A DNA stretch of 64,000 nucleotides from positions 2,294,001-2,358,000 of the forward strand of contig JAWKLZ010000001.1 in assembly GCA_041392475.1 (NCBI GenBank), written 5' to 3'. A program made the translations under genes and the position numbers. Of this stretch, positions 45,619 through 54,918 are shown piece by piece. The notes beneath the pieces were generated by a model. That model was not told the origin of the DNA, ran no database searches, and saw only the letters and a list, made by a program, of their open reading frames with translations. The DNA is from Chitinophagales bacterium. Lineage in GTDB: Bacteria > Bacteroidota > Bacteroidia > Chitinophagales > UBA2359. Position 1 is the first letter of the stretch. The number at the start of each line of letters is the position of its first letter.

Positions 45619-48321
45619 TTACTTAGGAAACATCCCCAACTCCCAAAACAAAAACGCCCATCTATCGGCATATTCTTCAATGTAATTCTGTACCGTTTTG
45701 CCGCTACCACCCGCACCATGTCCTGAAGCGGCATCAATGCGTGTGAGAATTGGGTTTGTACCTTTGTAAGCGTGTTGTAGTTCTGCCGTAAACTTGTAAG
45801 AATGGGCAGGAACAACACGGTCATCTCTTTCAGCAGTCAGCACCAACGTTGAAGGATAGTTGGCATTGTAGCGGATGTTGTGGTAGGGTGAATAGGCTCT
45901 AAGGAAATCAAATTGTCGTTTGTCGTCGCTACTGCCATATTCTCCAACCCATGCCCAGCCAATCGTAAACTTTTGATAGCGAAGCATGTCCATCACTCCG
46001 ACTACGGGCATTGCCACTTTGAAGAGTTCGGGGCGTTGGTTCATCACCGCTCCAATCAACAAACCGCCATTCGAGCGACCCGTCACCGCCAGTTTTTCAG
46101 AATTGGTATAACCTTCGTCAATCAAGTATTCGGCTGCTGCAATGAAGTCATCGAATACATTTTGTTTTTTATCCAACATTCCCGCCTTGTGCCAATCCTC
46201 ACCATACTCTGCTCCCCCTCTGATATTTGCCACCGCATAGACTCCTCCAGCTTCGTAAAAAGGCAGGTTTTCGATTTTGAATTCGGGTTCACGTACCACA
46301 TTGAAGCCTCCATAAGCGTACAATAAGGTAGGATTGTGACCGTCCAATTCGGTGTCTTTGTGGTGGGTGATAAACATCGGAATTTTGGTTCCATCTTTTG
46401 AAGTATAGAAAACCTGCTTGGTTTCGTAGTCTTCAAAAAGGAAATCAATATCAGACTTGTAGATTGCCTTTGCTACTGTAGCGGACTCTAAGTTGTATTG
46501 ATAAACCGTTGGATGAGAAAGAAAAGACTCAAATTTGTAGAAAACCACATTAGAATCTCGGTTGCTCGAAAAGTCTTTCACCATCCCCGCACTCGGCAAT
46601 GGAATTTCACCCAATCTTTCGCCTTTCAAACTATACACCACCAATTTGCTTTTGACATCCTCTAAGTAATGCGCCACAATTTTGTCGCCCGCCAACCAAA
46701 CATCCTTCAATACATTCCTGTCTTCTGCAATCACCGTCTCCCATTTTTTCTCTTTGGGGCGATTTGGGTTAATTAAGACCAATTTCCAGTTGGGCGCATC
46801 TCGGTCGGTATGCACCAAAAGGTCATCACCAATGTTGTCAATTACATAATTATTGCTAGTAAAATCTTCAACAATCGGTTCAAAACCTTTATCCCATTTT
46901 TTGGCTTTAGTATAGTAAAGTGCATTGTAGTCTGTACCTTCTGATGCAGTAATAATCAAATAGCTTTCGTCAGAAGTAGTAGATGCACTGTGACTCCGTT
47001 TGGGATAACGGGTTTCTTCAAAAACGAGTTGGTCTTGTTCTTGTGATTCACCCAGTTCGTGGTAATAAATGCGCTGCAATTGGTTTTGGGCAGACAGTTC
47101 TTTGCCCTCTTCAGGCTGCTCATAACGGCTGTAAAAAAAACCATCTTTGTACCAAGCTGCTCCCGCAAATTTGATGTGTTTCAAATGGTCTTTTTGTTTC
47201 TTTCCATTTTTCAACACATAAAATTCTCTCCAATCCGAACCACCTTTTGAAACACCATACACCATGTATTTGCCATCTTTAGAAAAGGAGTGATTCGCAA
47301 GCGACAACAAACCATCGTCTGAAAAGTCATTGGGGTCAAGGAATACTTTGGGTTGGGCGTTTAGACCTTTTTGCTCATACATTACTGCATGGTTTTGCAG
47401 TCCATCGTTTTTGAAGAAATAAAAATACTTGCCCTTTTCCTCCAATGTCGAATATTTTGGAAACTGCCACAACTCCTTCAACCTGCCTTCAATGCGTTGG
47501 CGAAACGGCACATTGTTCATGTATTTTCGGGTCAATTCGTTTTGGGCTTTCACCCATTCCTTCGTTTCCTCGCTGTTCTCGTCTTCGAGCCAACGATACG
47601 GGTCTTTGATTTTTTCGCCGTGATAGTTGTCCACCACATCTTCCCGTTTGGCTTTGGGGTACTTGAGTTCGATTTTTTCCATTTTGTCAAAAATATAAGG
47701 GCCTTTGACTGCCCCCCAAACCTGCGAATCTTGGTCATTGAAGCCTTGGTCCCAGCTTTCGAGGCGGTCTTTGTAAATGTTTACTTTTGAAGTAGCATAA
47801 GTCGCTCCCCGCAAGGTGCTGCCACATTCTTTGTCTTTGGTTTGTCCCACAAAAGCATCTATTTCTTTCCGCAAAATGATGGCACAACCTTCTCGAACCT
47901 CCAAAGAATCAGGCGTGAACGTCAAAAAAGCATTTTTTTGTTTGAATGCTCCAATGAATCGCTTTTCGTCGGGCAGTGTATAGACTTCACTCGAAAAGGT
48001 TCGTGGATTTAACGCTGTCACATGGTACACCCTTTGCCGATACGGTTTGTGCTTCATACTCGCCACTGCCTGCTCGACGTACAGCCAATATCCATCGTTT
48101 CGGTCTTCCCAAATTCGGTGCATTTCGAGGGTGATGTTGTAGTAGGAAGGGTCGTCTATGGATTGCCGATAGCTGTTGAAGGAGCCTGTCATTCTTTCGA
48201 CCAACTCCGCCAATTCGGGATTGTAGCGGTTGTTGTTGGTTTGTGATTTTTTGGTGTTTTTGCAGGAGAAAGTAACAAAAGTGATTAGGAGGAAGATGCT
48301 GACGATTTGTGGTTTGTTCAT
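45619..48321 (-). CDS. Lipoprotein fusion: CpeT/CpcT-like domain plus prolyl oligopeptidase (S9A)
   Basis: A 900-residue protein with a lipoprotein signal (LITFVTFSC, lipobox Cys at about 20). Residues about 35-210 look like the CpeT/CpcT family: MTGSFNS, YWLYVEQAV, KPYRQRVYH, a GC near EVREGCAI, LRGATY, and VWGAVKGPYIF. In cyanobacteria this fold attaches bilins to phycobiliproteins; its role in Bacteroidota is unknown. From about 215 on comes a full prolyl oligopeptidase: propeller, then the hydrolase with nucleophile Ser near 750 in TGRSNGG, Asp near 834 in ERDDRVVP and His near 868 in SGHGAGG. It cuts proline-containing oligopeptides. The fusion is continuous with no sign of a frameshift. 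Probably anchored to an envelope membrane, periplasmic side or surface. Confidence 0.85.
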   Translation of the reverse strand: MNKPQIVSIFLLITFVTFSCKNTKKSQTNNNRYNPELAELVERMTGSFNSYRQSIDDPSYYNITLEMHRIWEDRNDGYWLYVEQAVASMKHKPYRQRVYHVTALNPRTFSSEVYTLPDEKRFIGAFKQKNAFLTFTPDSLEVREGCAIILRKEIDAFVGQTKDKECGSTLRGATYATSKVNIYKDRLESWDQGFNDQDSQVWGAVKGPYIFDKMEKIELKYPKAKREDVVDNYHGEKIKDPYRWLEDENSEETKEWVKAQNELTRKYMNNVPFRQRIEGRLKELWQFPKYSTLEEKGKYFYFFKNDGLQNHAVMYEQKGLNAQPKVFLDPNDFSDDGLLSLANHSFSKDGKYMVYGVSKGGSDWREFYVLKNGKKQKDHLKHIKFAGAAWYKDGFFYSRYEQPEEGKELSAQNQLQRIYYHELGESQEQDQLVFEETRYPKRSHSASTTSDESYLIITASEGTDYNALYYTKAKKWDKGFEPIVEDFTSNNYVIDNIGDDLLVHTDRDAPNWKLVLINPNRPKEKKWETVIAEDRNVLKDVWLAGDKIVAHYLEDVKSKLVVYSLKGERLGEIPLPSAGMVKDFSSNRDSNVVFYKFESFLSHPTVYQYNLESATVAKAIYKSDIDFLFEDYETKQVFYTSKDGTKIPMFITHHKDTELDGHNPTLLYAYGGFNVVREPEFKIENLPFYEAGGVYAVANIRGGAEYGEDWHKAGMLDKKQNVFDDFIAAAEYLIDEGYTNSEKLAVTGRSNGGLLIGAVMNQRPELFKVAMPVVGVMDMLRYQKFTIGWAWVGEYGSSDDKRQFDFLRAYSPYHNIRYNANYPSTLVLTAERDDRVVPAHSYKFTAELQHAYKGTNPILTRIDAASGHGAGGSGKTVQNYIEEYADRWAFLFWELGMFPK

Positions 48322-48453
48322 TTTGGTAATTTTTTGTAGGCAAAGAACGAATATAGGGGAAATTATTTTTGAAGATACGGTTTCGACATCTCAAAAGCCG
48401 TAAAAAACTGATACGGCTTTACTTCTTCTACATTTTTTTTGATAGAAAACTAT

Positions 48454-49632
48454 TTACTTCAATGAATAGATGGTACTTGGAGGAAACAGCAAAGCCAATC
48501 CATTGGATTTGATTTTGAAAAATGGCCCCTTCTCAACTACTCTACCTTGTGAATTTCTTTTGATTAGGTGGTCTAATGTGATGATACCCTGTTCTAATAA
48601 AATATCAAATTGAGCGACCATGGGTTTCTTGGTATGTTCCACAACTTTATATTCAAAATGTTCTTTTCCTTCAATAAAGATGCTATCAGCAGCTACCCAA
48701 AAAGTTTCTTTATGCTTCTCTAATAGTCTTTTATGTAATTTCTCTAAAGTCCAAACCACAAAATCGCCTATATTTTTGTTATCTGAATATTCTATTAATT
48801 GATTGATATTTGAATCCACTTTTAAGGATAGGCCTTGTGAGTTAACGGTATTTGCAGATACAGTACAATACAGCCTAAAAACATCCTCTCTCGAATAACC
48901 AAAGGCGTGGAGTATTTCAGCCGAACTCTTAAACTTACTCAATTTCCAATCAGGAACTTGAGCGAATAAGCTTTTCCTAGTACCTCTCTTTGTTCTAAAT
49001 GACTTTAATTCAATCCCTTTGTAATCAGGCTTTTTTGATGAATTGATATTTATCCCTAAAACCGTCTCCAATGTTCGACCAACGGAAGTGTCTGCATTCA
49101 ACATAGAAGGAATTGGACCAAGTTGGGCAATACTTCTAAGCATAAGTAGCAATTCATTTGCAATAGCATTTTCTATTCCATTGATTTCTTCCACCAATTC
49201 CTTCAATGGATTTGATTGATCCGATTGTAACAATGCTTCAATCGGCAATCGGCTTATATTGATAACATGGATTTTTCTATCAAAACAAATCAAGGCGAGT
49301 ATATCATTGGGTGCAACAAATTTTGTCAAACCAGAAAACCAAATTCTTGGGTCTCCCTTTTTGGTTTTAGGTCGGTATAATGAGATGCGTGATTTAGTGA
49401 CAGAATTTACTCCATAAATCAAACCTTCAATAAGAACCTTGTAACTCGGTCCTTGCAATTGTAAATCATAATCATGCAAGTTGTTGGATTTTAAGTAATT
49501 TCTAACAGAACCTGTTGCATCCATAATAGATTTTTTGAGTCCAGTAGGAGTAGGTTCAATCAAAGTCAAAGAAATAGAATACGCAGTTAGAACACCTATT
49601 TTTTGCTCTTCTGTTTTTGTTAATTCTCTCAT
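48454..49632 (-). CDS. MvaI/BcnI family type II restriction endonuclease
   Basis: A 392-residue protein. ATG 49632 is chosen because it gives the standard 4-base overlap with the methyltransferase stop (49629) and MRELTKTEEQKIG looks like a natural start. The core DTSVGRTLETVLGI, then KPDYKGIELKSFRTKR, is the pattern of the MvaI/BcnI family, with the catalytic Asp (PDYKG) and Glu-x-Lys (ELK) of a MutH-like nuclease. MvaI and BcnI cut CCWGG and CCSGG as monomers; whether the target here is similar is unknown. The N-terminal 150 residues are an extra region not needed by the classical enzymes. It pairs with the C5 methyltransferase gene just upstream in the same message. Confidence 0.87.
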   Translation of the reverse strand: MRELTKTEEQKIGVLTAYSISLTLIEPTPTGLKKSIMDATGSVRNYLKSNNLHDYDLQLQGPSYKVLIEGLIYGVNSVTKSRISLYRPKTKKGDPRIWFSGLTKFVAPNDILALICFDRKIHVINISRLPIEALLQSDQSNPLKELVEEINGIENAIANELLLMLRSIAQLGPIPSMLNADTSVGRTLETVLGININSSKKPDYKGIELKSFRTKRGTRKSLFAQVPDWKLSKFKSSAEILHAFGYSREDVFRLYCTVSANTVNSQGLSLKVDSNINQLIEYSDNKNIGDFVVWTLEKLHKRLLEKHKETFWVAADSIFIEGKEHFEYKVVEHTKKPMVAQFDILLEQGIITLDHLIKRNSQGRVVEKGPFFKIKSNGLALLFPPSTIYSLK

Positions 49633-51842
49633 TTGATATGCTTTAAAATCTCCATAGCGACCGCCCTCGCCAAAAGAGGTGGCACTGCATTTCCCACAAG
49701 CGTACATTGCGGAACTTCACTTTTGCGTTTATTTCCACCAGTCGAACGTTTTCCTTGAAACACAAAATCATCATCAAAAGATTGAAGTCTTGCCATTTCT
49801 CTAACCGTCAATGCCCTTGGAGAATTGTAGTGAATATAATCATCGGGTATAGTCATGACCGTTGGACTCTGGCTTTCGGGCTTCAACACCGTGTAGTTTC
49901 TTTTTTTAGAAGATACACCATGTTTTTCCAGCATTGTCTTTGCTTTTTTGTAATCTCCCGCTTCTAATATTAAGCCCAAACGCTTAATGACCCCCTCATT
50001 TTGCTTGCTTGTTTTGTGATTGTGTAGCACATCATATACCTTTTCGCCTTTCTCCAATGCTTCCGCATTTTTGACATAAAAAGGCTTTGTTCCATTTTTG
50101 AAGCGACCGCTCAATCTACCTTTTTTGCTCCAATCTGCAAAAGTTTTTCCTTGTGTTTCGATTGGTTTTCCATCAATCAAACGTTGCTTTAGTAATGCTT
50201 TCATCTTTTTCGCTTCCCCATTGTATTGTGTTGCAATATTAACCGATTCATAGTGATGCGCCTCCTCATCATTTCCGACAAAATCCAAATCGTATAAAGC
50301 TTCAAAAACAGATACTTTTTCTTCGGAACTAACAGTTGGTGGAATTTCTGCAATAAATTTTTGGTCTTTGCGGCAGCCAATAAACAACACCCTTTCTCTA
50401 TTTTGAGGAACACCATAATTAGATGCATTTGCTACAAAAGGAGATTCAATTTTATAGAGCCTTATTTTCTCAATAATTTGAGCCAATTCTTCTCTTTGTT
50501 CTTCATTACAAAACCGTCTAATAAATTGCAGGGTATCATCAAAACCAAGGGTATAGATTTGCAGAGCCTGTAGAATATCTTGACAATCTTTTTGATAGGC
50601 TTTCGGAATCGCCAAAGCATCAAAAGCTTTTTTTATCTTTTTGATGATTTCGTTTGCATCCAATTCCGAAAGAAAATCATTGAAGGTATTCACAAAATAG
50701 TCATTGTCTATATTGCAAAAATCTTTTTCACGTATGACGTTGCGTTTGAGTTTTTCCCATTGCTTATTTCTTTGCAGCAAATTAAAGCCATGTCTAATCG
50801 TACTCACCCGCTCATCCGTTTTGCTGGTTTTATAGTCAACTATTTTTGGGGTCAATTGGCGAAATTTGGACTCTACCATATTGATGAAAATTTCTTTTGC
50901 TTCTTCAGCCTTTTTCTCACTAAATTGTTCTAATTCAATTCTTTTAATTAAGCAATCAATCAAAAATTCATCTTGTTTGTTGGTCGTTTTTAGTTGCTTA
51001 AGGAAAGTGTTTAATTTGGGAATTTCTTTGATGTCTATAATTGCATTAATCTCTTTCAATACCAATTCTTTGATTTTGCCTTTTTCCTTGGTCAATATGC
51101 CCCGTACATTTTCCATCACAAAATACTTGGGCTGCAGCACCTTGATTACTTGTAGATAATGTGAAAACAAATCGTCTTTTTTATCGAATTTTTTGCGTTT
51201 CCCTGCCAAACTAAAACTCTGACAAGGAGGCCCGCCACAAACTACATCTACTTTTTTATCACCAATATTTGCCAATAGATTGTCCAAAAAATCGGGTTCA
51301 GTAATGTCTTGACACAAAAATGCAGCATCTAAACCCAATTGATGATTGTACCTAACTACATGAGTCAATTCACAATTTTCATTGATATCACTCCCCAACA
51401 AAAAATCAAAATATTTGCTTTCGTATTCTGCTTGCAAGAAACCTTCACTAAACCCGCCTGCACCTGCAAACAAATCTATAAACGTAAACACCTGACCATA
51501 AAGCGGTAGTTGTTCTTTTACAATACTTACTTGATGGTGTTCTTTGTAGTTTTTCACAAAACCATTTAAAGCCTCTTTTATCTCCTTGTTAGTATATTTT
51601 TTCTTGTAAGAACGGTTTAACAATTCGTCTGCTCTTTCCTTCAAAAAGGCCAAGTAATGATTGATTTCGTTTTGTTTTTTGGAAGCGTATTTAACGCTCT
51701 GCAATTCTTTGTCAAAGTATTCTATCTTCACTTTTTCGCCAGTAGCAATTTTTATTTGCTTCCCATTACAATTGATTCTCAAATGAATAGGGGCGAATCC
51801 TTTTTTATCTGTCTTGTCTAAATAAAAATTAATTGTTGCCAT
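49629..51842 (-). CDS. C5-cytosine DNA methyltransferase with N-terminal integrase-type arm domain
   Basis: A 737-residue protein. Catalytic motifs: FIDLFAGAGGFSEGF (I, about 121-135), GGPPCQSF with the catalytic Cys at 207 (IV), FVMENVRG (VI), QNRERVLFIG (VIII) and QCTLVGNAVPPLLA (X). The region between motifs VI and VIII carries a large helical insertion (about 250-470). Residues 1-95 (INFYLDKTDKKGFAPIHLRI, NGKQIKIATGEKV, NEINHYLAFLKER) match the arm-type DNA-binding domain found at the N-terminus of Bacteroidota tyrosine recombinases, not a usual part of a methyltransferase. The partner is the overlapping MvaI/BcnI-family nuclease. Neither the recognised sequence nor the role of the arm domain can be read here. 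Confidence 0.87.
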   Translation of the reverse strand: MATINFYLDKTDKKGFAPIHLRINCNGKQIKIATGEKVKIEYFDKELQSVKYASKKQNEINHYLAFLKERADELLNRSYKKKYTNKEIKEALNGFVKNYKEHHQVSIVKEQLPLYGQVFTFIDLFAGAGGFSEGFLQAEYESKYFDFLLGSDINENCELTHVVRYNHQLGLDAAFLCQDITEPDFLDNLLANIGDKKVDVVCGGPPCQSFSLAGKRKKFDKKDDLFSHYLQVIKVLQPKYFVMENVRGILTKEKGKIKELVLKEINAIIDIKEIPKLNTFLKQLKTTNKQDEFLIDCLIKRIELEQFSEKKAEEAKEIFINMVESKFRQLTPKIVDYKTSKTDERVSTIRHGFNLLQRNKQWEKLKRNVIREKDFCNIDNDYFVNTFNDFLSELDANEIIKKIKKAFDALAIPKAYQKDCQDILQALQIYTLGFDDTLQFIRRFCNEEQREELAQIIEKIRLYKIESPFVANASNYGVPQNRERVLFIGCRKDQKFIAEIPPTVSSEEKVSVFEALYDLDFVGNDEEAHHYESVNIATQYNGEAKKMKALLKQRLIDGKPIETQGKTFADWSKKGRLSGRFKNGTKPFYVKNAEALEKGEKVYDVLHNHKTSKQNEGVIKRLGLILEAGDYKKAKTMLEKHGVSSKKRNYTVLKPESQSPTVMTIPDDYIHYNSPRALTVREMARLQSFDDDFVFQGKRSTGGNKRKSEVPQCTLVGNAVPPLLARAVAMEILKHIK

Positions 51843-52047
51843 AGTATTATTTTGCGGACACGGACAAATCTACGGACAATTTTTAGTTGAAAAAAATTTA
51901 TACAAACAAAATAACAATATTTTTGACTTTGGACTAACAACTCTGTCCTATCCTAGGATTTTATTTGCTAAAAATAATAACAAAAAGCCACAATAGAATC
52001 CCTAAATCCAATTGCAGCTTTTTACTATCTGTTGAGTTCGCCAACAA

Positions 52048-52548
52048 CTATAAATCTATATCGAATTTGCCGTTTGATACTGTACGAGAATCTCCAGTAC
52101 CGCTCAACCCTGTGAAGTTAAATGTACCCGAAACTTTGCTGTCACTGATGTTTGTCAGAGTCACTGTTCCTTGCCCCAATAGAGAGGTATAGGTTATCTG
52201 ATCCATAAAATCACTTTTGTATTGTGCTTGAAACTCTCCATTGGCCGATGTATAAGTGCTCTCAGAAAGGGCATTTTGGGAAATAATATTGAGAGATATA
52301 TATGAACCATCTTCTGCGTATGCTTGTATGATGATATTCAAAGAGGTATTTTTTATACCTACTGCTCCAACAGGAGAATGAGGTCCATCTGGAGAACTTT
52401 CCCAAGCACTACCACTAACATTAGCCGTCACTTCACCTTTTCCTGCATCTTGATTCGGAATACCATCATCATCGTTTTTGCAGGAAGAAAATGAAAATAG
52501 TATAGCCAAACTGAAAATTAAAAAATGTTTAAAATTAAAATACTGCAT
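52048..52548 (-). CDS. Small lipoprotein (DUF6252-like)
   Basis: A 166-residue protein with a lipoprotein signal (FLIFSLAILFSFSSC, Cys at about 23, followed by KNDDDG, whose Asp run is common in Bacteroidota lipoproteins). The mature part is all beta, with WESSPDGPHSPV, a central NIIIQAYAEDGSYISLNI and the ending VSGTFNFTGL...VSNGKFDIDL, typical of the DUF6252 group of Bacteroidota lipoproteins. Function is unknown; the beta-sandwich look suggests binding rather than catalysis. It follows the OmpA gene by 44 bases on the same strand and may be co-transcribed with it. Confidence 0.75.
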   Translation of the reverse strand: MQYFNFKHFLIFSLAILFSFSSCKNDDDGIPNQDAGKGEVTANVSGSAWESSPDGPHSPVGAVGIKNTSLNIIIQAYAEDGSYISLNIISQNALSESTYTSANGEFQAQYKSDFMDQITYTSLLGQGTVTLTNISDSKVSGTFNFTGLSGTGDSRTVSNGKFDIDL

Positions 52549-52592
52549 AAAATAATGTTTTTGAGTTAAAATTAAAATTTATTGATTTGTTG

Positions 52593-53585
52593 TTACTCTA
52601 TCTGCCTCACCAATTCAGTCCTTCGATTCATCGAACGCCCCAAATCACTTTCGTTTGTAGCACGAGGAGCCAAAAACGCCACACCATCCGAAATCAATCG
52701 CTCCGAAGCAATTCCATAGTCTTTTGTGAGCGCATCCACAACCGCTTTAGCTCGGTCTTTCGAGAGTTTGAGATTGTAGGACAAAGTACCTTTCATATCG
52801 GTATGCCCCACCACATAGAGAGAAATATTGGCGTTCGTTTTGAGGTAGGAGGCGATTTCATCTAAAGACGCTTTGGATTCAGGTTTGATAGTACTGCTAT
52901 TGAAGTCGAAGGTAATACCATAGATTGCCACACTTCCTCGGTCGGTGATTTCCTTACTGATGTAATTGGCGTCCGCAAAAACATGACCCGTTTCGGCAGC
53001 CTTCAATTCAATCACATCCACATGCACAACCACTATTTTACTACTGTGTCTTTCGCCATAAATCGCTACATAGGTCGAACCATCTGCTCGCCCCACTTTT
53101 CCCATGATAGCAAATGTTCCTCCTGCACTACTCGTACCCGCAAAAAGATAATTGGCTGCTGCACCTTGACCAAGAGGATTGGCTCCCAGCGCCAACCCAA
53201 TCCACTGTCCCCCTCCAACATCGCCTTTTACATTACTTTGAGCAAACGAACCTTTAGCAATAATAGAAATACCTGCTTTTTGAAGTGCCAAGTCATAATC
53301 TCTATAGACCTCTCCAATCGACAAACTTTCTGTCGGCTTGTCAATCAAGTAGGTTATTCGAGTTAATTGACCTTCAAGTGTGTCCCGTTTACCAATATAG
53401 CGATAACCTGTTACTGGCCCTGTTGACAATACATATTCTCTAAATTTGACCGTTTCATAGTAAGCAATGTAGGAATCAGGATAACGAGTCAAAAGAGGAT
53501 GATCTTCACTACCAGGTTTATCGGTTTGAGCATAAGCGAATGAAGACAGAACAAATAAACATACAATAAACAATAACGCTCTCAT
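52593..53585 (-). CDS. OmpA family outer-membrane/peptidoglycan-binding protein
   Basis: A 330-residue secreted protein: signal peptide MRALLFIVCLFVLSSFAYAQ, a unique N-terminal region (about 25-210) and a C-terminal OmpA domain (about 215-330) with VAIYGITFDFNSSTIKPES, VVGHTDMKGTLSYNLKLS and the peptidoglycan-binding NRRTELV. The N-terminal part contains DTLEGQLTRITYLIDKP, similar to Bacteroidota proteins that pair this region with OmpA; it is not an eight-strand barrel of the usual type. The protein likely links an outer-membrane or periplasmic factor to peptidoglycan. It precedes the DUF6252-like lipoprotein gene by 44 bases. Confidence 0.87.
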   Translation of the reverse strand: MRALLFIVCLFVLSSFAYAQTDKPGSEDHPLLTRYPDSYIAYYETVKFREYVLSTGPVTGYRYIGKRDTLEGQLTRITYLIDKPTESLSIGEVYRDYDLALQKAGISIIAKGSFAQSNVKGDVGGGQWIGLALGANPLGQGAAANYLFAGTSSAGGTFAIMGKVGRADGSTYVAIYGERHSSKIVVVHVDVIELKAAETGHVFADANYISKEITDRGSVAIYGITFDFNSSTIKPESKASLDEIASYLKTNANISLYVVGHTDMKGTLSYNLKLSKDRAKAVVDALTKDYGIASERLISDGVAFLAPRATNESDLGRSMNRRTELVRQIE

Positions 53586-54001
53586 TTGTAATCAATTAAG
53601 GATTGGTGATGAAAAATAATGGTTCTTTGTCAAAAGCTGTAAAAGGAGACTTCAAAAATTAACAAAGAATCAAATTTGCAATAAGAGGTGAGATTAGGAG
53701 GACACATATTTGCTAACCAAAATAAAGAAGATATAGAAATCCCACAAACAAAAAAAAATGAAATTGTAGCATTTCAAGGGATGAAGTAGAAGAACGTCAA
53801 AAACAAAGCTTGTATCAAAATCATTGGACTTGCAAAGTTTGTTGTTATACAAATCATCTGCAAATTCTTCTCCCAATTGCTGCAATGTATGGACAAGATT
53901 CCAAAGTATCGTAAAAACTGACTTCATTGATTTATTTTTTCCCTTATAGTACATAAAATATACTTAATGAGGGCATAGTATGTTTTTAAGATGCGCCTTT
54001 A
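53586..54001. other. 416-base stretch without a supported gene
   Basis: Between the OmpA gene start and the hydrolase stop. The part 53622-53675 (TTCTTTGTCAAAAGCTGTAA, GGAGACTT, CAAAGAATCAAATTT) resembles the flanks of inverted-arm element B and may be a degenerate partial copy. A short open frame at 53694-53954 is not convincing. Confidence 0.5.
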
Positions 54002-54907
54002 TCAAAATTGCAGAAAATCTAACAACACCTCATTCAACAAATCAGGTTTTTCCATAGTCAGTGTATGTGCCACATTTGGTATATCGAATCGGTAGGCATT
54101 GTCAAGTTTTTTTTGGTAAATATCGGTAATTTGGTGGATGTCAAGAGCATCTAAGCTACCTTTCACCAACAAAACAGGTTGTTTTATTTGTTCTAATTGA
54201 AGACGAGCAGGTGGATTTTGAACCAAAGAAGACCAGTTTTTTCCCCAATGTGCAGTAACTGTTTTGGTCATGATTTGTCGGATAGAATTGCGAAGAGAGG
54301 AGTCCAATCTATCCGTTTTTTGAGAAGGGCCATCCGTCCAATTTCTCATGAATAGTTCAACAAAATTGGTAGTATCTGCTTGCTCTTTAGCTTTTTGACG
54401 AAGTTGATTGTTCATTGCAGCTAGCGAATCTTGAAAATATTCCCAACCATTCAATCCAGAAGAAATCAATACCATTTTTTCGACCTTTTCAGGATGTTGT
54501 AAGCAAAAATCTACGGCAATCATTGCTCCCCAAGATAATCCTACCAAATGAGCTTTCTGTATGTTCAGGCTGTCCAGAATTTGCAGCAAAACTTCATGCC
54601 CAAATACTTTTACCGTCCCATCTCTTGTTTTACCATGCCCTAAATCGTCATAACTGATGGCTCTGAAACCTTTTGCAGCAAAAAAATCCATTTGCTGCTC
54701 CCACATTCCACAGTGTAAATATCCACCATGTAAAAAAATAATAGGCAGCCCCTCCCCTTTCGTTTCATAATAAATCTGATGGTCTTCAAACTTGATGTAT
54801 CCGTTTGATTGCTTCAGTGTGTGAACTGGAAAAGGCGTAGAAAATCCTGTATCGGACGAACATCCCACGACAAAAAATATATTCAATATCCAAACCATTT
54901 TCCACAT
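54002..54907 (-). CDS. Alpha/beta hydrolase, predicted lipoprotein
   Basis: A 301-residue alpha/beta hydrolase. ATG 54907 is preferred; a TTG at 54922 would add five residues. A short lipoprotein signal ends in FFVVGCSS. The fold is visible as PIIFLHGGYLHCG (oxyanion loop), SYDDLGHGKT, then the nucleophile Ser in GLSWGAM near residue 128, an acid in LLVKGSLDALD and the His in NVAHTLTME. The C-terminal LLDFLQF is usual. Substrate is unknown; esterase, lipase or dienelactone-type activities are all possible. It is the last of a group of genes on the minus strand: amidohydrolase (55093-56415), 47-residue membrane protein (54919-55062), this gene, with gaps under 35 bases. Confidence 0.83.
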   Translation of the reverse strand: MWKMVWILNIFFVVGCSSDTGFSTPFPVHTLKQSNGYIKFEDHQIYYETKGEGLPIIFLHGGYLHCGMWEQQMDFFAAKGFRAISYDDLGHGKTRDGTVKVFGHEVLLQILDSLNIQKAHLVGLSWGAMIAVDFCLQHPEKVEKMVLISSGLNGWEYFQDSLAAMNNQLRQKAKEQADTTNFVELFMRNWTDGPSQKTDRLDSSLRNSIRQIMTKTVTAHWGKNWSSLVQNPPARLQLEQIKQPVLLVKGSLDALDIHQITDIYQKKLDNAYRFDIPNVAHTLTMEKPDLLNEVLLDFLQF

Positions 54908-54918
54908 ACCAACAGAAT

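Noticed and set aside
53622..53675. Possible fifth copy of the inverted-arm element
   Set aside because: The flank resembles copy B (CAAAGAATCAAATTT shared) but the paired 14-bp arms are absent, so it is not counted.
53694..53954. 86-residue minus-strand frame between OmpA and hydrolase genes
   Set aside because: Aromatic-rich tail, no motif, no coupling to neighbours and AT-rich codons; could be a relic but is not supported.
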